Source: Mycolicibacterium fluoranthenivorans
GTDB lineage: Bacteria; Actinomycetota; Actinomycetes; Mycobacteriales; Mycobacteriaceae
Assembly: GCF_011758805.1 (NCBI RefSeq)
Contig: NZ_JAANOW010000001.1
Span: 2,108,001-2,172,000 of the forward strand
DNA length: 64,000 bases
Direction: 5' to 3'
Shown here: piece after piece, positions 41,229 to 50,231 of the stretch
Layout: the number at the start of each line of letters is the position of its first letter
Numbering within the stretch: the stretch's first letter is position 1
Position numbers and translations under genes: made by a program
Notes under the pieces: model-generated
What the model saw: only the letters and a program-made list of their open reading frames with translations
Databases searched by the model: none
What the model was told of the DNA's origin: nothing

Positions 41229-41684
41229 GTGAAAGTCTTCAAGGATCTCGCCGAGTTGGTGGCCGGTGTCGGCACTGAACTCGGGCCCACCGAATGGCTG
41301 GAGATCACCCAGGACCGGGTGAATCTGTTCGCCGACGCCACCGAGGACCATCAGTGGATCCACGTCGATCCGGAGCGGGCTGCTGCCGGGCCGTTCGGCG
41401 GGGCCATCGCCCACGGCCTGCTGACGCTGTCGCTGTTGCCGCACTTCTCCCATCAGCTCTACGGCGTCGAGGGTGTCAAGCTGGCGGTCAACTACGGCTA
41501 CAACAAGGTGCGCTTCATCAGCCCCGTGAAGGTGGGTGCGAAGATCCGCGCGCGTGGCGTGCTCACCGATGTCGCCGTACCCGCCCAGGGCACCGCGCAG
41601 GCGACGGTCACCGTCACCATCGAGATCGAGGGGTCGGACAAGCCTGCCGCGGTGGTCGAGTCGATCGTCCGCTACATCAGCTGA
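41229..41684 (+). CDS. htdZ: MaoC-like (R)-specific enoyl-CoA hydratase
   Basis: A 151-aa hot-dog-fold protein very like Rv0130 (HtdZ) in length and motifs. The hydratase-2 motif is NLFADATEDHQWIHVD, followed by ERAAAGPFGGAIAHGLLTLSLLP; Asp and His of that motif are the catalytic pair. It hydrates enoyl-CoA to (R)-3-hydroxyacyl-CoA. I use the GTG start with AGGAG just upstream, which aligns with the known start of the family. An ATG 27 bases upstream is also in frame. Its last bases overlap the convergent FadE gene. Confidence 0.88.
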   Translation: MKVFKDLAELVAGVGTELGPTEWLEITQDRVNLFADATEDHQWIHVDPERAAAGPFGGAIAHGLLTLSLLPHFSHQLYGVEGVKLAVNYGYNKVRFISPVKVGAKIRARGVLTDVAVPAQGTAQATVTVTIEIEGSDKPAAVVESIVRYIS

Positions 41685-42867
41685 GCGAGGCGCGCCGACG
41701 AGCGGCGGCTTTGACGAGGGCGCCACCGATGATGAGCCGCTGAATCTCGCTGGTGCCCTCGTACAGGCGCAACAACCGCACCTCGCGGTAGATGCGCTCC
41801 ACTGCCACCTCGCGCATATAGCCACTGCCACCGTGGATCTGGACAGCCGAGTCGGCGACCTGTCCGGCCATCTCGGTGCAGTACAACTTGGCTGCCGACG
41901 GTGCGATGCGTCGGTCCTCGCCGGATACCCACAGCCGAGCGGCGTCGCGGACCAGGGCACGGCCGGCCATCACGCCGGTCTGCTGGTCGGCGATCATCGC
42001 CTGTACCAGTTGGAAATTGCCGATCGGCGTCCCGCCCTGAGTGGCGGTGGCGGCGTACGACACCGATTCGTCGAGTGCGCGTTGGGCGGTGCCGACCGCC
42101 AGTGCGGCGATATGAACGCGGCCGCGGGCCAGTGACGTCATGGCAGCGCGATAGCCGATGTCCTCGCTGCCGCCGACGAGGCTGTCCGCACCGACACGGA
42201 CGTCGTCGAAGCTGACGTCGGCGGTCCAGGCGCCCTCCTGGCCCATCTTGGCGTCCTTGGCCCCGATCGCCACGCCCGGTGTGGCGGCGGGGACCAGGAA
42301 TACCGCGATCCCGGCGCCGTCGGCATCGGCCGGACGGGTGCGGGCGAAGACCACGAACAGGTCAGCCGTCGGAGCATTGGTGATGAATCGCTTCTGGCCG
42401 TTGATCACCCACTGTGAACCATCCTTGACCGCCTTGGTGCGCAGGCCGGCCGGGTTGGACCCGGCTCCGGGCTCGGTCAGGGCGAAGGAGGCCACCACCG
42501 CACCGGAAGCGATGTCCTCCAGCCAGCGGGTCTTCTGCTCGTCGGTGCCGAAGCCGACGAACACCTGTCCGGCGATGCCGTTGTTGGTGCCGAACATCGA
42601 CCGCAGCGCCAGGCTGGTATAGCCGAACTCCATCGCCAACTCGACATCCTGGGCCAGGTTCAGCCCCAGGCCGCCCCATTCCTGGGGGATGGCGTAGCCG
42701 AACAGGCCGAGGTCCCTGGCCTGTTGGCGGATATCGTCCGGCACCTTGTCGGCGGCCATGATCTCCAGCTCGCGGGGTACCACCTGAGTGCGGATGAACT
42801 GCCGGGTGGCGGTATGGATATCCGCGAAATCCTTGTCGCTGACCTCGCTGGTGACGGCTGATGACAT
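41677..42867 (-). CDS. Acyl-CoA dehydrogenase (FadE-like)
   Basis: A 396-aa standard acyl-CoA dehydrogenase. It has the FAD/acyl loop [23 protein letters not shown], and an intact catalytic YEGTSEIQ at the C-terminus. The start MSSAVTSEV has AGGAGA upstream. It overlaps the convergent MaoC gene by 8 bp and is divergent from the fabG-thiolase-fadE operon. The palindrome between them suggests joint control. Oxidises an acyl-CoA at the alpha-beta carbons; the substrate is unknown. Confidence 0.9.
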   Translation of the reverse strand: MSSAVTSEVSDKDFADIHTATRQFIRTQVVPRELEIMAADKVPDDIRQQARDLGLFGYAIPQEWGGLGLNLAQDVELAMEFGYTSLALRSMFGTNNGIAGQVFVGFGTDEQKTRWLEDIASGAVVASFALTEPGAGSNPAGLRTKAVKDGSQWVINGQKRFITNAPTADLFVVFARTRPADADGAGIAVFLVPAATPGVAIGAKDAKMGQEGAWTADVSFDDVRVGADSLVGGSEDIGYRAAMTSLARGRVHIAALAVGTAQRALDESVSYAATATQGGTPIGNFQLVQAMIADQQTGVMAGRALVRDAARLWVSGEDRRIAPSAAKLYCTEMAGQVADSAVQIHGGSGYMREVAVERIYREVRLLRLYEGTSEIQRLIIGGALVKAAARRRASLS

Positions 42868-42916
42868 GGGTCGATCTCCTTGACTGCTACCCGGGGTAAC
42901 TCGGACTCGATGCAAG

Positions 42917-42929
42917 AAATATCATATTT
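42917..42929. promoter_or_regulatory. 13-bp palindrome between divergent fadE and fabG-like genes
   Basis: AAATAT-C-ATATTT, a perfect AT-rich inverted repeat inside very GC-rich DNA, centred between the divergent starts at 42867 and 42970. It is a candidate operator or overlapping -10 region for both units. The GntR gene ending the rightward operon is the obvious candidate regulator. Confidence 0.5.
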
Positions 42930-42969
42930 TATGTTGAGTTCGACAGCTGCAGAGGAAGGAGCGGGCGCG

Positions 42970-43710
42970 ATGGCCCTGTTAGACGGACGCACCGCGGTGA
43001 TCACCGGTGGTGCTCAGGGGATCGGATACGCAATCGCGGAACGATTCATCGCCGAGGGGGCCCGCGTGGTCCTCGGTGACCTCGATCTCGAAGCGACCGA
43101 AGCGGCGGTGGCGCGGCTCGGCGGCACCGCTGTCGCACATGCGGTGCGTGCCGATGTCACCTCGGCGGCCGAGGTGCAGGCGCTCGTCGTATCCGCGGTC
43201 GACACCTTCGGTGGCCTGGACATCATGGTGAACAACGCCGGAATCACGCGGGACGCCACCATGCGCAAGATGACCGAGGAGCAGTTCGATCAGGTCATCG
43301 ACGTCCATCTGAAGGGCTGTTGGAACGGTACCCGGCTGGCCGCGAACATCATGCGTGAGGCCAAGGGCGGCGCCATCATCAACATCTCGTCGATCTCGGG
43401 CAAAGTCGGCCTGATCGGTCAGACCAACTACTCGGCGGCCAAGGCCGGCATCGTCGGCCTCACCAAGGCTGCGGCCAAGGAGGTCGCGCATCTGGGCGTC
43501 CGGATCAACGCGATCCAGCCCGGACTGATCCGCTCGGCGATGACCGAGGCCATGCCGCAACGCATCTGGGATCAGAAGCTGGCGGAGATTCCGATGGCAC
43601 GCGCCGCGGAGCCCAGCGAGGTGGCGTCGGTGGCGGCCTTCCTGGCCTCGGACATGTCCTCCTACATGACCGGCTGTGTGCTCGAAGTGACCGGCGGGCG
43701 GCATATCTAG
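42970..43710 (+). CDS. FabG-like short-chain dehydrogenase
   Basis: A 246-aa SDR with GGAQGIG, NNAG, a Ser in NISSISG and YSAAK all intact. It resembles 3-oxoacyl-ACP/CoA reductases. I use the ATG with GGAAGGAG upstream ([14 protein letters not shown]). First gene of an operon with a thiolase (the next ATG directly follows the stop), a FadE and a GntR regulator. This set gives three steps of a beta-oxidation cycle, with this enzyme acting as 3-hydroxyacyl-CoA dehydrogenase. Confidence 0.88.
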   Translation: MALLDGRTAVITGGAQGIGYAIAERFIAEGARVVLGDLDLEATEAAVARLGGTAVAHAVRADVTSAAEVQALVVSAVDTFGGLDIMVNNAGITRDATMRKMTEEQFDQVIDVHLKGCWNGTRLAANIMREAKGGAIINISSISGKVGLIGQTNYSAAKAGIVGLTKAAAKEVAHLGVRINAIQPGLIRSAMTEAMPQRIWDQKLAEIPMARAAEPSEVASVAAFLASDMSSYMTGCVLEVTGGRHI

Positions 43711-44940
43711 ATGGCGCACTCGCTCAATGACACGGTGGTCATCTGTGAACCGGTGCGCACCGCGATCGGCCGCTACGGCGGGATGTTCGCGTCGCTGACG
43801 GCCGTGGACCTGGGCGTGGCGGCATTGCAGGGCCTGCTGCAGCGCACCGGGGTACCCGCCGACGCGGTAGAGGACGTCATTCTCGGCCATTGCTATCCGT
43901 CCAGCGAAGCACCGGCCATCGGCCGGGTGGTCGCCTTGGACGCCGGTCTGCCGATCACGGTGCCCGGCATGCAACTCGACCGTCGCTGCGGATCGGGCCT
44001 GCAGGCCGTCATCCAGGCGTGTCTGCAGGTCGGCAGCGGCGCACATGAACTCGTCATCGCCGGCGGCACCGAGTCGATGAGCAATGTGGTGTTCCATTCC
44101 ACCGATATGCGGTGGGGCGGATCGCGCGGCGGTGTCACCGTGCACGACGGCCTGGCCCGTGGGCGGGTCACCGCCGGCGGCAAGAACTACCCGGTGCCCG
44201 GAGGCATGCTCGAGACCGCCGAGAATCTGCGCCGCGAGTACGGCATCTCGCGTCTGGAACAGGACGAGCTGGCGGTGCGCTCGCACCAGAAGGCGGTTGC
44301 CGCCCAGACCAGCGGGGTACTCGCCGAGGAGATCATTCCGGTCACCGTGAGCTCCAGGTCCGGCGAGCAGGTCATCGACACCGATGAGCATCCGCGTGCC
44401 GACACCTCGGTGGAGACGCTGAGCACGTTGCGTCCCGTTCTCGGCAAGACCGACCCGGACGCCACCGTCACCGCGGGTAATTCCAGCGGGCAGAACGACG
44501 CGGCGTCGATGTGCATCGTGACGACCACCGAGCGGGCCGCCGAACTGGGCCTCAAACCTCTTGTCCGGCTGGTCTCCTGGGGCGTGGCCGGGGTCGCACC
44601 CAAGGTGATGGGTATCGGGCCGGTACCGGCCACCGAGGTGGCGTTGCGCAAGGCGGGGCTGAGTCTTTCGCAGATCGACATCATCGAGCTCAACGAGGCC
44701 TTTGCCGCACAGGCACTGGCGGTGCTGCGGGAATGGAAGTTCACCGAGGCGGACCTGGAGCGCACCAACGTGCGCGGATCCGGAATCTCGCTCGGGCACC
44801 CGGTGGGCGCCACCGGCGGCCGCATGCTCGCCACGCTGGCGCGGGAACTGGACGCCCGCGGTGCCCGCTACGGACTGGAAACCATGTGCATCGGAGGCGG
44901 GCAGGGGCTGGCCGCCGTATTCGAACGGATCACGTCATGA
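43711..44940 (+). CDS. Thiolase (acetyl-CoA acyltransferase, FadA-like)
   Basis: A 409-aa thiolase with the acyl-carrying Cys in LDRRCGSGLQ, the catalytic His in GISLGHPVGATGGR and the second Cys in MCIGGGQG. Cleaves 3-ketoacyl-CoA. It starts immediately after the SDR stop, and its own stop overlaps the next ATG (ATGA). It is therefore translationally coupled on both sides. Confidence 0.92.
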   Translation: MAHSLNDTVVICEPVRTAIGRYGGMFASLTAVDLGVAALQGLLQRTGVPADAVEDVILGHCYPSSEAPAIGRVVALDAGLPITVPGMQLDRRCGSGLQAVIQACLQVGSGAHELVIAGGTESMSNVVFHSTDMRWGGSRGGVTVHDGLARGRVTAGGKNYPVPGGMLETAENLRREYGISRLEQDELAVRSHQKAVAAQTSGVLAEEIIPVTVSSRSGEQVIDTDEHPRADTSVETLSTLRPVLGKTDPDATVTAGNSSGQNDAASMCIVTTTERAAELGLKPLVRLVSWGVAGVAPKVMGIGPVPATEVALRKAGLSLSQIDIIELNEAFAAQALAVLREWKFTEADLERTNVRGSGISLGHPVGATGGRMLATLARELDARGARYGLETMCIGGGQGLAAVFERITS

Positions 44941-46130
44941 CCAAACTCGCACAGACCCTCGGACTGACCGAGGTGCAGGCCGAAATCGTTTCCACGGTAA
45001 GGCAGTTCGTGGACAAGGAGGTCATCCCGAACGCCCAGGAGCTGGAACACTCCGACACCTACCCGCAGGCCATCGTCGATGGTATGCGCGAGATGGGATT
45101 GTTCGGACTGATGATTCCGGAGGAGTACGGCGGGCTGGGGGAGTCCCTGCTGACCTACGCGCTGTGCGTGGAGGAGCTGGCTCGCGGCTGGATGAGTGTC
45201 TCCGGGGTGATCAACACCCACTTCATCGTCGCCTACATGCTGCGCCAGCACGGTACCGACGAGCAGAAGCAGCGCTATCTGCCGCGGATGGCCACCGGCG
45301 AGGTGCGCGGTGCCTTCTCGATGTCCGAGCCCGAGCTCGGTTCCGATGTCGCGGCGATCCGCACCAAGGGCGTGCGCAATCCAGGTGGTGGTTACACCAT
45401 CAGTGGCCAGAAGATGTGGCTGACCAACGGGGGCAGCTCGACACTGGTGGCCGCGCTGGTGAAAACCGATGAGGGAGCGGCCAAACCGCACCGCAACCTG
45501 ACGGCCTTCCTGATCGAGAAGCCGGCCGGGTTCGGCGAGGTGAAGCCGGGCCTGACCATCCCCGGCAAGATCGACAAGATGGGTTACAAGGGCATCGACA
45601 CCACCGAGCTCATCTTCGACGGTTATGTCGCCTCCGACGAGGACGTGCTCGGTGCGGCGCCCGGGCAGGGTTTCTTCCAGATGATGGACGGCATCGAGGT
45701 GGGTCGGGTGAACGTGTCGGCGCGGGCCTGCGGTGTGGGCATCCGGGCCTTCGAACTGGCGGCGCGTTACGCCCAGCAGCGAGCCACCTTCGGCAAGCCG
45801 ATCGCCGAGCATCAGGCGATTGCCTTCCAGCTGGCCGAGATGGCCACCAAGGTCGAGGCCGCGCATCTGATGATGGTCAATGCCGCGCGACTCAAGGATT
45901 CCGGTGAACGCAACGACGTGGCGGCCGGGATGGCGAAATACCTTGCCAGCGAATTCTGTTCGGAGGTGACTCAGCAGAGCTTCCGGATCCACGGGGGTTA
46001 CGGCTACTCCAAGGAGTACGAGATCGAGCGGCTCATGCGGGATTCTCCGTTCCTGCTGATCGGCGAGGGCACCAGCGAGATCCAAAAGACCATCATCAGC
46101 AAGAATCTGCTCGATGAGTACCGCATCTGA
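44937..46130 (+). CDS. Acyl-CoA dehydrogenase (FadE-like)
   Basis: A 397-aa acyl-CoA dehydrogenase with SMSEPELGSDVA, RIHGGYGYSKEYE and the intact C-terminal catalytic motif GEGTSEIQ. The ATG overlaps the thiolase stop by 4 bases, and the GntR start lies inside its last codons. With the upstream SDR and thiolase it forms a compact beta-oxidation cassette. Confidence 0.92.
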   Translation: MTKLAQTLGLTEVQAEIVSTVRQFVDKEVIPNAQELEHSDTYPQAIVDGMREMGLFGLMIPEEYGGLGESLLTYALCVEELARGWMSVSGVINTHFIVAYMLRQHGTDEQKQRYLPRMATGEVRGAFSMSEPELGSDVAAIRTKGVRNPGGGYTISGQKMWLTNGGSSTLVAALVKTDEGAAKPHRNLTAFLIEKPAGFGEVKPGLTIPGKIDKMGYKGIDTTELIFDGYVASDEDVLGAAPGQGFFQMMDGIEVGRVNVSARACGVGIRAFELAARYAQQRATFGKPIAEHQAIAFQLAEMATKVEAAHLMMVNAARLKDSGERNDVAAGMAKYLASEFCSEVTQQSFRIHGGYGYSKEYEIERLMRDSPFLLIGEGTSEIQKTIISKNLLDEYRI

Positions 46131-46827
46131 ATCCGGCGGGCGAGCGAAGCGACGGGGCGAACCGGACTTCGCGGTCCGCCCGCAGCTGTCCGACGATGTG
46201 GCCCGGGTGGTGCGGCGCCGTATCTTCCACGGCACCTATCCAGCCGGGATGTACCTGCGCCTGGATCAATTGGCCGACGACCTCGGGATCAGCGTCACGC
46301 CGGTGCGCGAGGCGCTGCTGAACCTGCGCGCCGAGGGACTGCTGGTGCAGCACCCGCGGCGCGGGTTCATGGTGCTGGAGGTCACCGCTCGCGATATCGC
46401 CGATGTGGCCGACGTGCAGGCCTACGTCGGTGGGGAGCTCGGTGCGCGGGCGGCCGCGAACATCACCGATGAACAGCTGGCCGAGCTCACTGGTATCCAG
46501 GACGAGCTGGAAAAGGCCTACGAACACAACGATCTGGACCGGACGGTGCGGCTCAACCATGAGTTCCACCGGCTGATCAACGTCGTCGCCGATTCGCCGA
46601 AGCTCACCCAGGTGATGTCCGGGGTTACCCGCTACGCACCGGAGTCGGTGTTCCCGACGCTGGAGGGCTGGCCGGCCCAGTCGATCAAGGACCACCGCAA
46701 CGTGATCGCCGCGCTGCGACTCCGGGACGGTGAACGGGTCCGGGTGGCGATGGCCGAGCACTTCACCATCGGCGTGCAGCCGCTGATCGAGCATCTGATC
46801 GGACGGGGCGTCATCGCACCCGATTGA
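46114..46827 (+). CDS. GntR-family regulator, FadR/FCD type
   Basis: A 237-aa regulator. The winged HTH spans about 24-88 (ARVVRRRIFHGTYPAGMYLRL, ISVTPVREALLNLRAEGLL) and is followed by a helical FCD domain with metal-binding His residues (LNHEFHRLINVV, KDHRNVI, AEHF). It overlaps the preceding fadE by 17 bp. Residues 8-16 are encoded by a copy of the dispersed GAGCGAAGCGAC repeat, so the N-terminal tail is variable. Probably regulates its own operon in response to an acyl-CoA or acid. Confidence 0.88.
   Translation: MSTASESGGRAKRRGEPDFAVRPQLSDDVARVVRRRIFHGTYPAGMYLRLDQLADDLGISVTPVREALLNLRAEGLLVQHPRRGFMVLEVTARDIADVADVQAYVGGELGARAAANITDEQLAELTGIQDELEKAYEHNDLDRTVRLNHEFHRLINVVADSPKLTQVMSGVTRYAPESVFPTLEGWPAQSIKDHRNVIAALRLRDGERVRVAMAEHFTIGVQPLIEHLIGRGVIAPD
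46135..46158 (+). repeat. Dispersed GAGCGAAGCGAC-type repeat at the GntR gene start
   Basis: GGCGGGCGAGCGAAGCGACG and the bases after it match the core seen reversed in the NRPS A2 domain and at 31981. It spans the junction of the fadE stop and the GntR N-terminus. Confidence 0.7.
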
Positions 46828-46857
46828 CAAGTGTCAGAAGTCGTTGACGTGTGTCAG
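46824..46857. promoter_or_regulatory. Two direct copies of a TTGAC(AA/GT)GTGTCAG operator
   Basis: TTGACAAGTGTCAG (46824-46837) and TTGACGTGTGTCAG (46844-46857), spaced 20 bp, about two helical turns, ending 22 bp before the monooxygenase start. Each has TGACA/TGTCA-type symmetry. The TTGAC parts may also serve as -35 elements. The TetR gene two cistrons downstream order is the likely binder. Confidence 0.6.
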
Positions 46858-46879
46858 GTGGCTGGGTAGGGTCCCCGCC

Positions 46880-48205
46880 ATGCAGCGAGCGCAGCCACGC
46901 ACCGCGGTGATCGGTGCGGGCATCAGCGGCTTGACGGCCGGCAAGATGCTCAAGGACTACGGCGTCCCGTACACCACGTTCGAGATCTCCGATCGCATCG
47001 GCGGTAACTGGGCGTTCGGCAATCCGAACGGTCTGTCCAGCGCCTACCGCTCGCTGCACATCGACACGTCCAAACATCGCTTGTCCTTCAAAGACTTTCC
47101 GATGCCGCGGGACTACCCGGCCTTCCCCCATCATTCGCAGATCAAGGCCTACCTGGATTCCTACGCCGACGCATTCGGGTTGTTGGAGCACATCGAATTC
47201 ACCAATGCGGTGGTGTCGGCCCGACGGCGCCCGGGTGGCGGCTGGCTGATCGAGGACCAGGCCGGGAACAGTCGGGAATTCGATCTGCTGGTGGTGGGCA
47301 ACGGCCATCATTGGGACGCGCGGTGGGCGGAATTCCCCGGCACGTTCGCCGGCGAGTCGATTCACTCGCACCACTACATCGACCCGCAGACGCCGCTGGC
47401 GCTGACCGGCAAGCGGATCCTGGTGGTCGGTATCGGCAACAGCGCCGCCGACATCACCGTCGAACTCTCGTCGAAGACACTGCAGAACAAGGTCACCCTG
47501 TCGACCCGGTCGAGTGCCTGGATCGTGCCGAAGTTCCTCGCCGGCGTACCGGGTGACAAGATCTTCAAGACCTCACCGCACCTGCCGCTGTCCTGGCAGC
47601 GCAAGATGGCACAGCTGCTGGTACCGCTGGTAGGCGCCGACCCCACGAAGTACGGGCTACCCGCACCCAATCACAGGCTGTTCGAGGCGCATCCCACCCA
47701 ATCGGTGGAACTCCCGCTGCGGCTGAGCTCCGGAGACGTGATCCCCAAGCCGAATGTGTCGCGACTGGACGGCGCCACCGTGCATTTCGAGGACGGAACC
47801 TTCGACGAGTTCGATGTCATCGTCTATGCGACCGGTTACAACATCACCTTTCCGTTCTTCGACCCGGAGGTGATCAGCGCCCCCGGAAACCAGATCCGGC
47901 TCTACAAGCGCATGTTCAAGCCGGGATTCGACGATGTGGTCTTCATGGGTTTCGCCCAGGCGGTGCCGACCCTGTTCCCCTTCGTCGAATGCCAGGCTCG
48001 GCTCCTGGCCGCCTACGCGGTGGGGCGCTACACCCTCCCGCCCACAGACGAGATGGAGCGGGTCATCGATGCCGATCAGCAGCTGCACGCGGGGCACTGT
48101 ACCGATCGCCCCCGGCACACCCAGCAGGTGGACTACTTCGTCTATGAACATGATCTGCGTACGCGGGAGCTGCCCGCGGGGATGAAACGGGCTGCGAGAG
48201 TATGA
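46880..48205 (+). CDS. Flavin-containing monooxygenase (class B, Baeyer-Villiger-like)
   Basis: A 441-aa class B flavoprotein. FAD motif VIGAGISGLTAG (residues 10-21), FMO signature FAGESIHSHHY (FxGxxxHxxxY), and NADPH motif VVGIGNSAAD. A second fingerprint is DVIVYATGYN. Uses NADPH and O2 to oxygenate a ketone, amine or thioether; the substrate is unknown. First gene of an operon with a TetR regulator (ATGA overlap) and an alpha/beta hydrolase (GTGA overlap). A monooxygenase beside a TetR gene recalls EthA/EthR, and a hydrolase would open the ester or lactone product. Confidence 0.88.
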   Translation: MQRAQPRTAVIGAGISGLTAGKMLKDYGVPYTTFEISDRIGGNWAFGNPNGLSSAYRSLHIDTSKHRLSFKDFPMPRDYPAFPHHSQIKAYLDSYADAFGLLEHIEFTNAVVSARRRPGGGWLIEDQAGNSREFDLLVVGNGHHWDARWAEFPGTFAGESIHSHHYIDPQTPLALTGKRILVVGIGNSAADITVELSSKTLQNKVTLSTRSSAWIVPKFLAGVPGDKIFKTSPHLPLSWQRKMAQLLVPLVGADPTKYGLPAPNHRLFEAHPTQSVELPLRLSSGDVIPKPNVSRLDGATVHFEDGTFDEFDVIVYATGYNITFPFFDPEVISAPGNQIRLYKRMFKPGFDDVVFMGFAQAVPTLFPFVECQARLLAAYAVGRYTLPPTDEMERVIDADQQLHAGHCTDRPRHTQQVDYFVYEHDLRTRELPAGMKRAARV

Positions 48206-48825
48206 GATCACCGACCGACCGCAGGCCCGCCGTGCGCAGCGATATGCGCCGCGAGGCCATCCTCGACGCGCTGGACGAATGGTTGCGGGCATCGAGCCTG
48301 GAGACCGTCAACATCGCCGAGATCGCCAAACAGGCCGGGGTGTCGCGGTCGGCGTTCTACTTCTACTTCGAGAACAAGGCAGCCGCCGTCGCGGCGTTGA
48401 TGGAGCGGATCATCGACGAAGTCGACATGGTCAACACCGAATTCGTCGCGGGTGAGGCGAACCCCAGGGACCGAGTGAACGCCATGCTGGACGGGTTGTT
48501 CGATACCTGCGACCGGTACCGTCACGTGTTCGCCGCCATGCTGGAGGCCCGGGGTTCCAGCGCGGCGGTGCGCGAGATCTGGGATTCGGCGCGGGAATCG
48601 TTCGGCCCGTCGGTGGCCGATCTGATCGCCGCACAGCGTCATTCCCCGTCGTTTCGCTCGCCCCTGGAGGTCGCACCGGACCCGCGGGTGCTCGCGTTGG
48701 TGCTGCTGGAGTTCAACGACCGGCTCATCGAACGGTTCATCCTGGGTGGTCCGCTGTCGCGCGAGGAGCTGACGGATGCGGCTGCCGCGGTGTGGCTGTC
48801 CACGGTGTACGGAGTGGGCCGGTGA
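48202..48825 (+). CDS. TetR-family regulator (EthR-like)
   Basis: A 207-aa regulator. The HTH region (VNIAEIAKQAGVSRSAFYFYFENKAAAVAALM) and the C-terminal stretch (ALVLLEFNDRLIERFI...WLSTVYGVGR) resemble EthR. It is embedded between monooxygenase and hydrolase with 4-base overlaps on both sides. A variant of the dispersed repeat (48643-48663) encodes part of the ligand domain (HSPSFRSP). It probably acts on the paired repeats upstream of the monooxygenase. Confidence 0.87.
   Translation: MRSPTDRRPAVRSDMRREAILDALDEWLRASSLETVNIAEIAKQAGVSRSAFYFYFENKAAAVAALMERIIDEVDMVNTEFVAGEANPRDRVNAMLDGLFDTCDRYRHVFAAMLEARGSSAAVREIWDSARESFGPSVADLIAAQRHSPSFRSPLEVAPDPRVLALVLLEFNDRLIERFILGGPLSREELTDAAAAVWLSTVYGVGR
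48643..48663 (-). repeat. Variant of the dispersed repeat inside the TetR gene
   Basis: CCCCGTCGTTTCGCTCGCCC on the plus strand, one base from the CCCCGTCGCTTCGCTCGCCC core found twice in the NRPS. It is in frame within the coding sequence. Confidence 0.6.
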
Positions 48826-49718
48826 CCGTCCAGGAGACGTCCTTTCGCGAGTTGACCTTCGACTCTGAGGGAACGTCCTGTAGCGCTTGGCATTTCCCGG
48901 CAGAAGGTTCCGCGCCGCGGCCGGCCGTGGTGATGGCCCATGGTTTCGGGGGCACCAAGGATTCGGGTCTGCAGCAGTTCGCGGAACGGTTCGCCGCAGC
49001 CGGTATCGACGCGCTGGCCTTTGACTACCGAGGATTCGGTGCGTCCGGGGGCGACCCACGACAGACGATCTCACTGGAGCGGCAGGTGCGCGATTACCAC
49101 CGCGCCGTGGACGCAGCCGTTGCGCTGCCGAACGTGGACCGCATCGTGCTGTGGGGAGTGTCGATGTCGGGCTGCCATGTGCTGCGGGTGGCAGCCGAGC
49201 GCGAGGATATCGCCGCAGTGATCGCGCTGACCCCGATGACCGACGGCCTGGCCGCGGGGCGAACCGCGATCGCCGGGCCGAAGGACCTGCTGCCCGTGGT
49301 GCGCTGGACCGCGGCCGGACTGCGTAACAAGGTCGCGGTGACCCGAGGCGCGGCAGCGACGTTCATGCCGATCGTCGGCAGGCCCGGCGAGGCCGGAGCC
49401 CTGACCCTGGCCGGAGCCTACGAGAGCTACCTGGCGATGGCCGGGCCGACGTGGCGCAATGAGATCGACGCCTCGGTCGGACTGGAACTGAGCCGGATGA
49501 GCACCAAGGCCGCGGCCCGTAGGCTGGGAGTCCCGGTGCTGGTGCAGATCGGCGACTTCGACCGGTTCGCCCCGGCATCGGCGGCGGCCAAGACCGCGGA
49601 GCAGGCCCGCGCCCAGGTGCATCACTATCCGTGCGACCACTTCGACGTGTGGCCGGGCAATGACTGGTTCGACCACGCGGTGGGTGACCAACTCGCGTTT
49701 CTGGCCCGTACCGTGTGA
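48822..49718 (+). CDS. Alpha/beta hydrolase
   Basis: A 298-aa alpha/beta-hydrolase of the dienelactone/acetyl-xylan-esterase group. It contains VVMAHGFGGTKDSG (oxyanion loop), DYRGFGASGG, nucleophile motif GVSMSG (GxSxS rather than GxSxG), Asp in IGDFDRFAP and His in YPCDHFDVW. The GTG start overlaps the TetR stop (GTGA). It probably hydrolyses an ester, such as the product of the co-transcribed monooxygenase; that is inferred from context. Confidence 0.85.
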   Translation: MTVQETSFRELTFDSEGTSCSAWHFPAEGSAPRPAVVMAHGFGGTKDSGLQQFAERFAAAGIDALAFDYRGFGASGGDPRQTISLERQVRDYHRAVDAAVALPNVDRIVLWGVSMSGCHVLRVAAEREDIAAVIALTPMTDGLAAGRTAIAGPKDLLPVVRWTAAGLRNKVAVTRGAAATFMPIVGRPGEAGALTLAGAYESYLAMAGPTWRNEIDASVGLELSRMSTKAAARRLGVPVLVQIGDFDRFAPASAAAKTAEQARAQVHHYPCDHFDVWPGNDWFDHAVGDQLAFLARTV

Positions 49719-49719
49719 A

Positions 49720-50154
49720 TCAGCCGAGGCGGACCGTGCCGTCCGCCTCGACACGCCAGCCCGGATTGTGGGCGATCTCCCAGATCGCTCCGTTGGGGTC
49801 GCGGACGTGCGCGTGGAAGACGCCACCGAACTGTCCGGGTTGGGGTGGTTTCAGGACGGTGCCGCCGGCCCCTGCCATCACCGCGACGATATCTGCCACA
49901 TCCGCGCGGCTGGCCACGTTGTGCGCCAACGTGATTCCCGAGACGTGAACGGCCGCGTCATCGGGTGCAAGGCCGAGGTCGGCGTTGAACTTCTCGGCGA
50001 GGAAGAATCCGAGCACCTGACCGGGCGCGGTCTGATAGAAGACGATCTCGCCCGCCACGTCCAGCAGCGGAAGCCAGCCGAGTGCGCCGTAGAAGCGGCG
50101 GGTGGCGTCCAGGTCGGCGGCGGCAATGGTGACGAAATTGAGCTGCTGATCCAT
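49720..50154 (-). CDS. Glyoxalase/bleomycin-resistance superfamily protein
   Basis: A 144-aa VOC-fold protein with two beta-alpha-beta-beta-beta repeats: LNFVTIAAADLDATRRFYGALGW, then HVSGITLAHNVASRADV, with VRDPNGAIWEI near the end. The function is open (lyase, isomerase, dioxygenase or binding protein). It is convergent with the hydrolase and divergent from the CoA transferase. Its last codons contain the hairpin of the shared terminator. Confidence 0.85.
   Translation of the reverse strand: MDQQLNFVTIAAADLDATRRFYGALGWLPLLDVAGEIVFYQTAPGQVLGFFLAEKFNADLGLAPDDAAVHVSGITLAHNVASRADVADIVAVMAGAGGTVLKPPQPGQFGGVFHAHVRDPNGAIWEIAHNPGWRVEADGTVRLG
49725..49750. terminator. Hairpin terminator shared by convergent genes
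   Basis: CGAGGCGGAC (49725-49734) pairs perfectly with GTCCGCCTCG (49741-49750) around a 6-base loop. It sits between the hydrolase stop (49718) and within the last codons of the glyoxalase-like gene. Confidence 0.65.
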
Positions 50155-50187
50155 GGCACGACGGTAGCGCGGGGCCGGGGAGACCGT

Positions 50188-50204
50188 ACTGTAATACTTA
50201 CAGT
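50188..50204. promoter_or_regulatory. 17-bp palindromic operator before the CoA transferase
   Basis: ACTGTAATACTTACAGT, 7-bp perfect arms around TAC, between divergent starts at 50154 and 50232. The half-site ACTGTAA recurs as ATACAGT (ACTGTAT on the other strand) twice at 58486-58504, next to a GntR gene. Confidence 0.6.
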
Positions 50205-50231
50205 CTGTACTTCGATGGAGGTGACGGCGCG

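Noticed and set aside
42979..46235. Long antisense frames (606 and 455 codons) opposite the fabG-thiolase-fadE operon
   Set aside because: The sense strand carries intact SDR, thiolase and acyl-CoA dehydrogenase motifs; the antisense products are compositionally biased.
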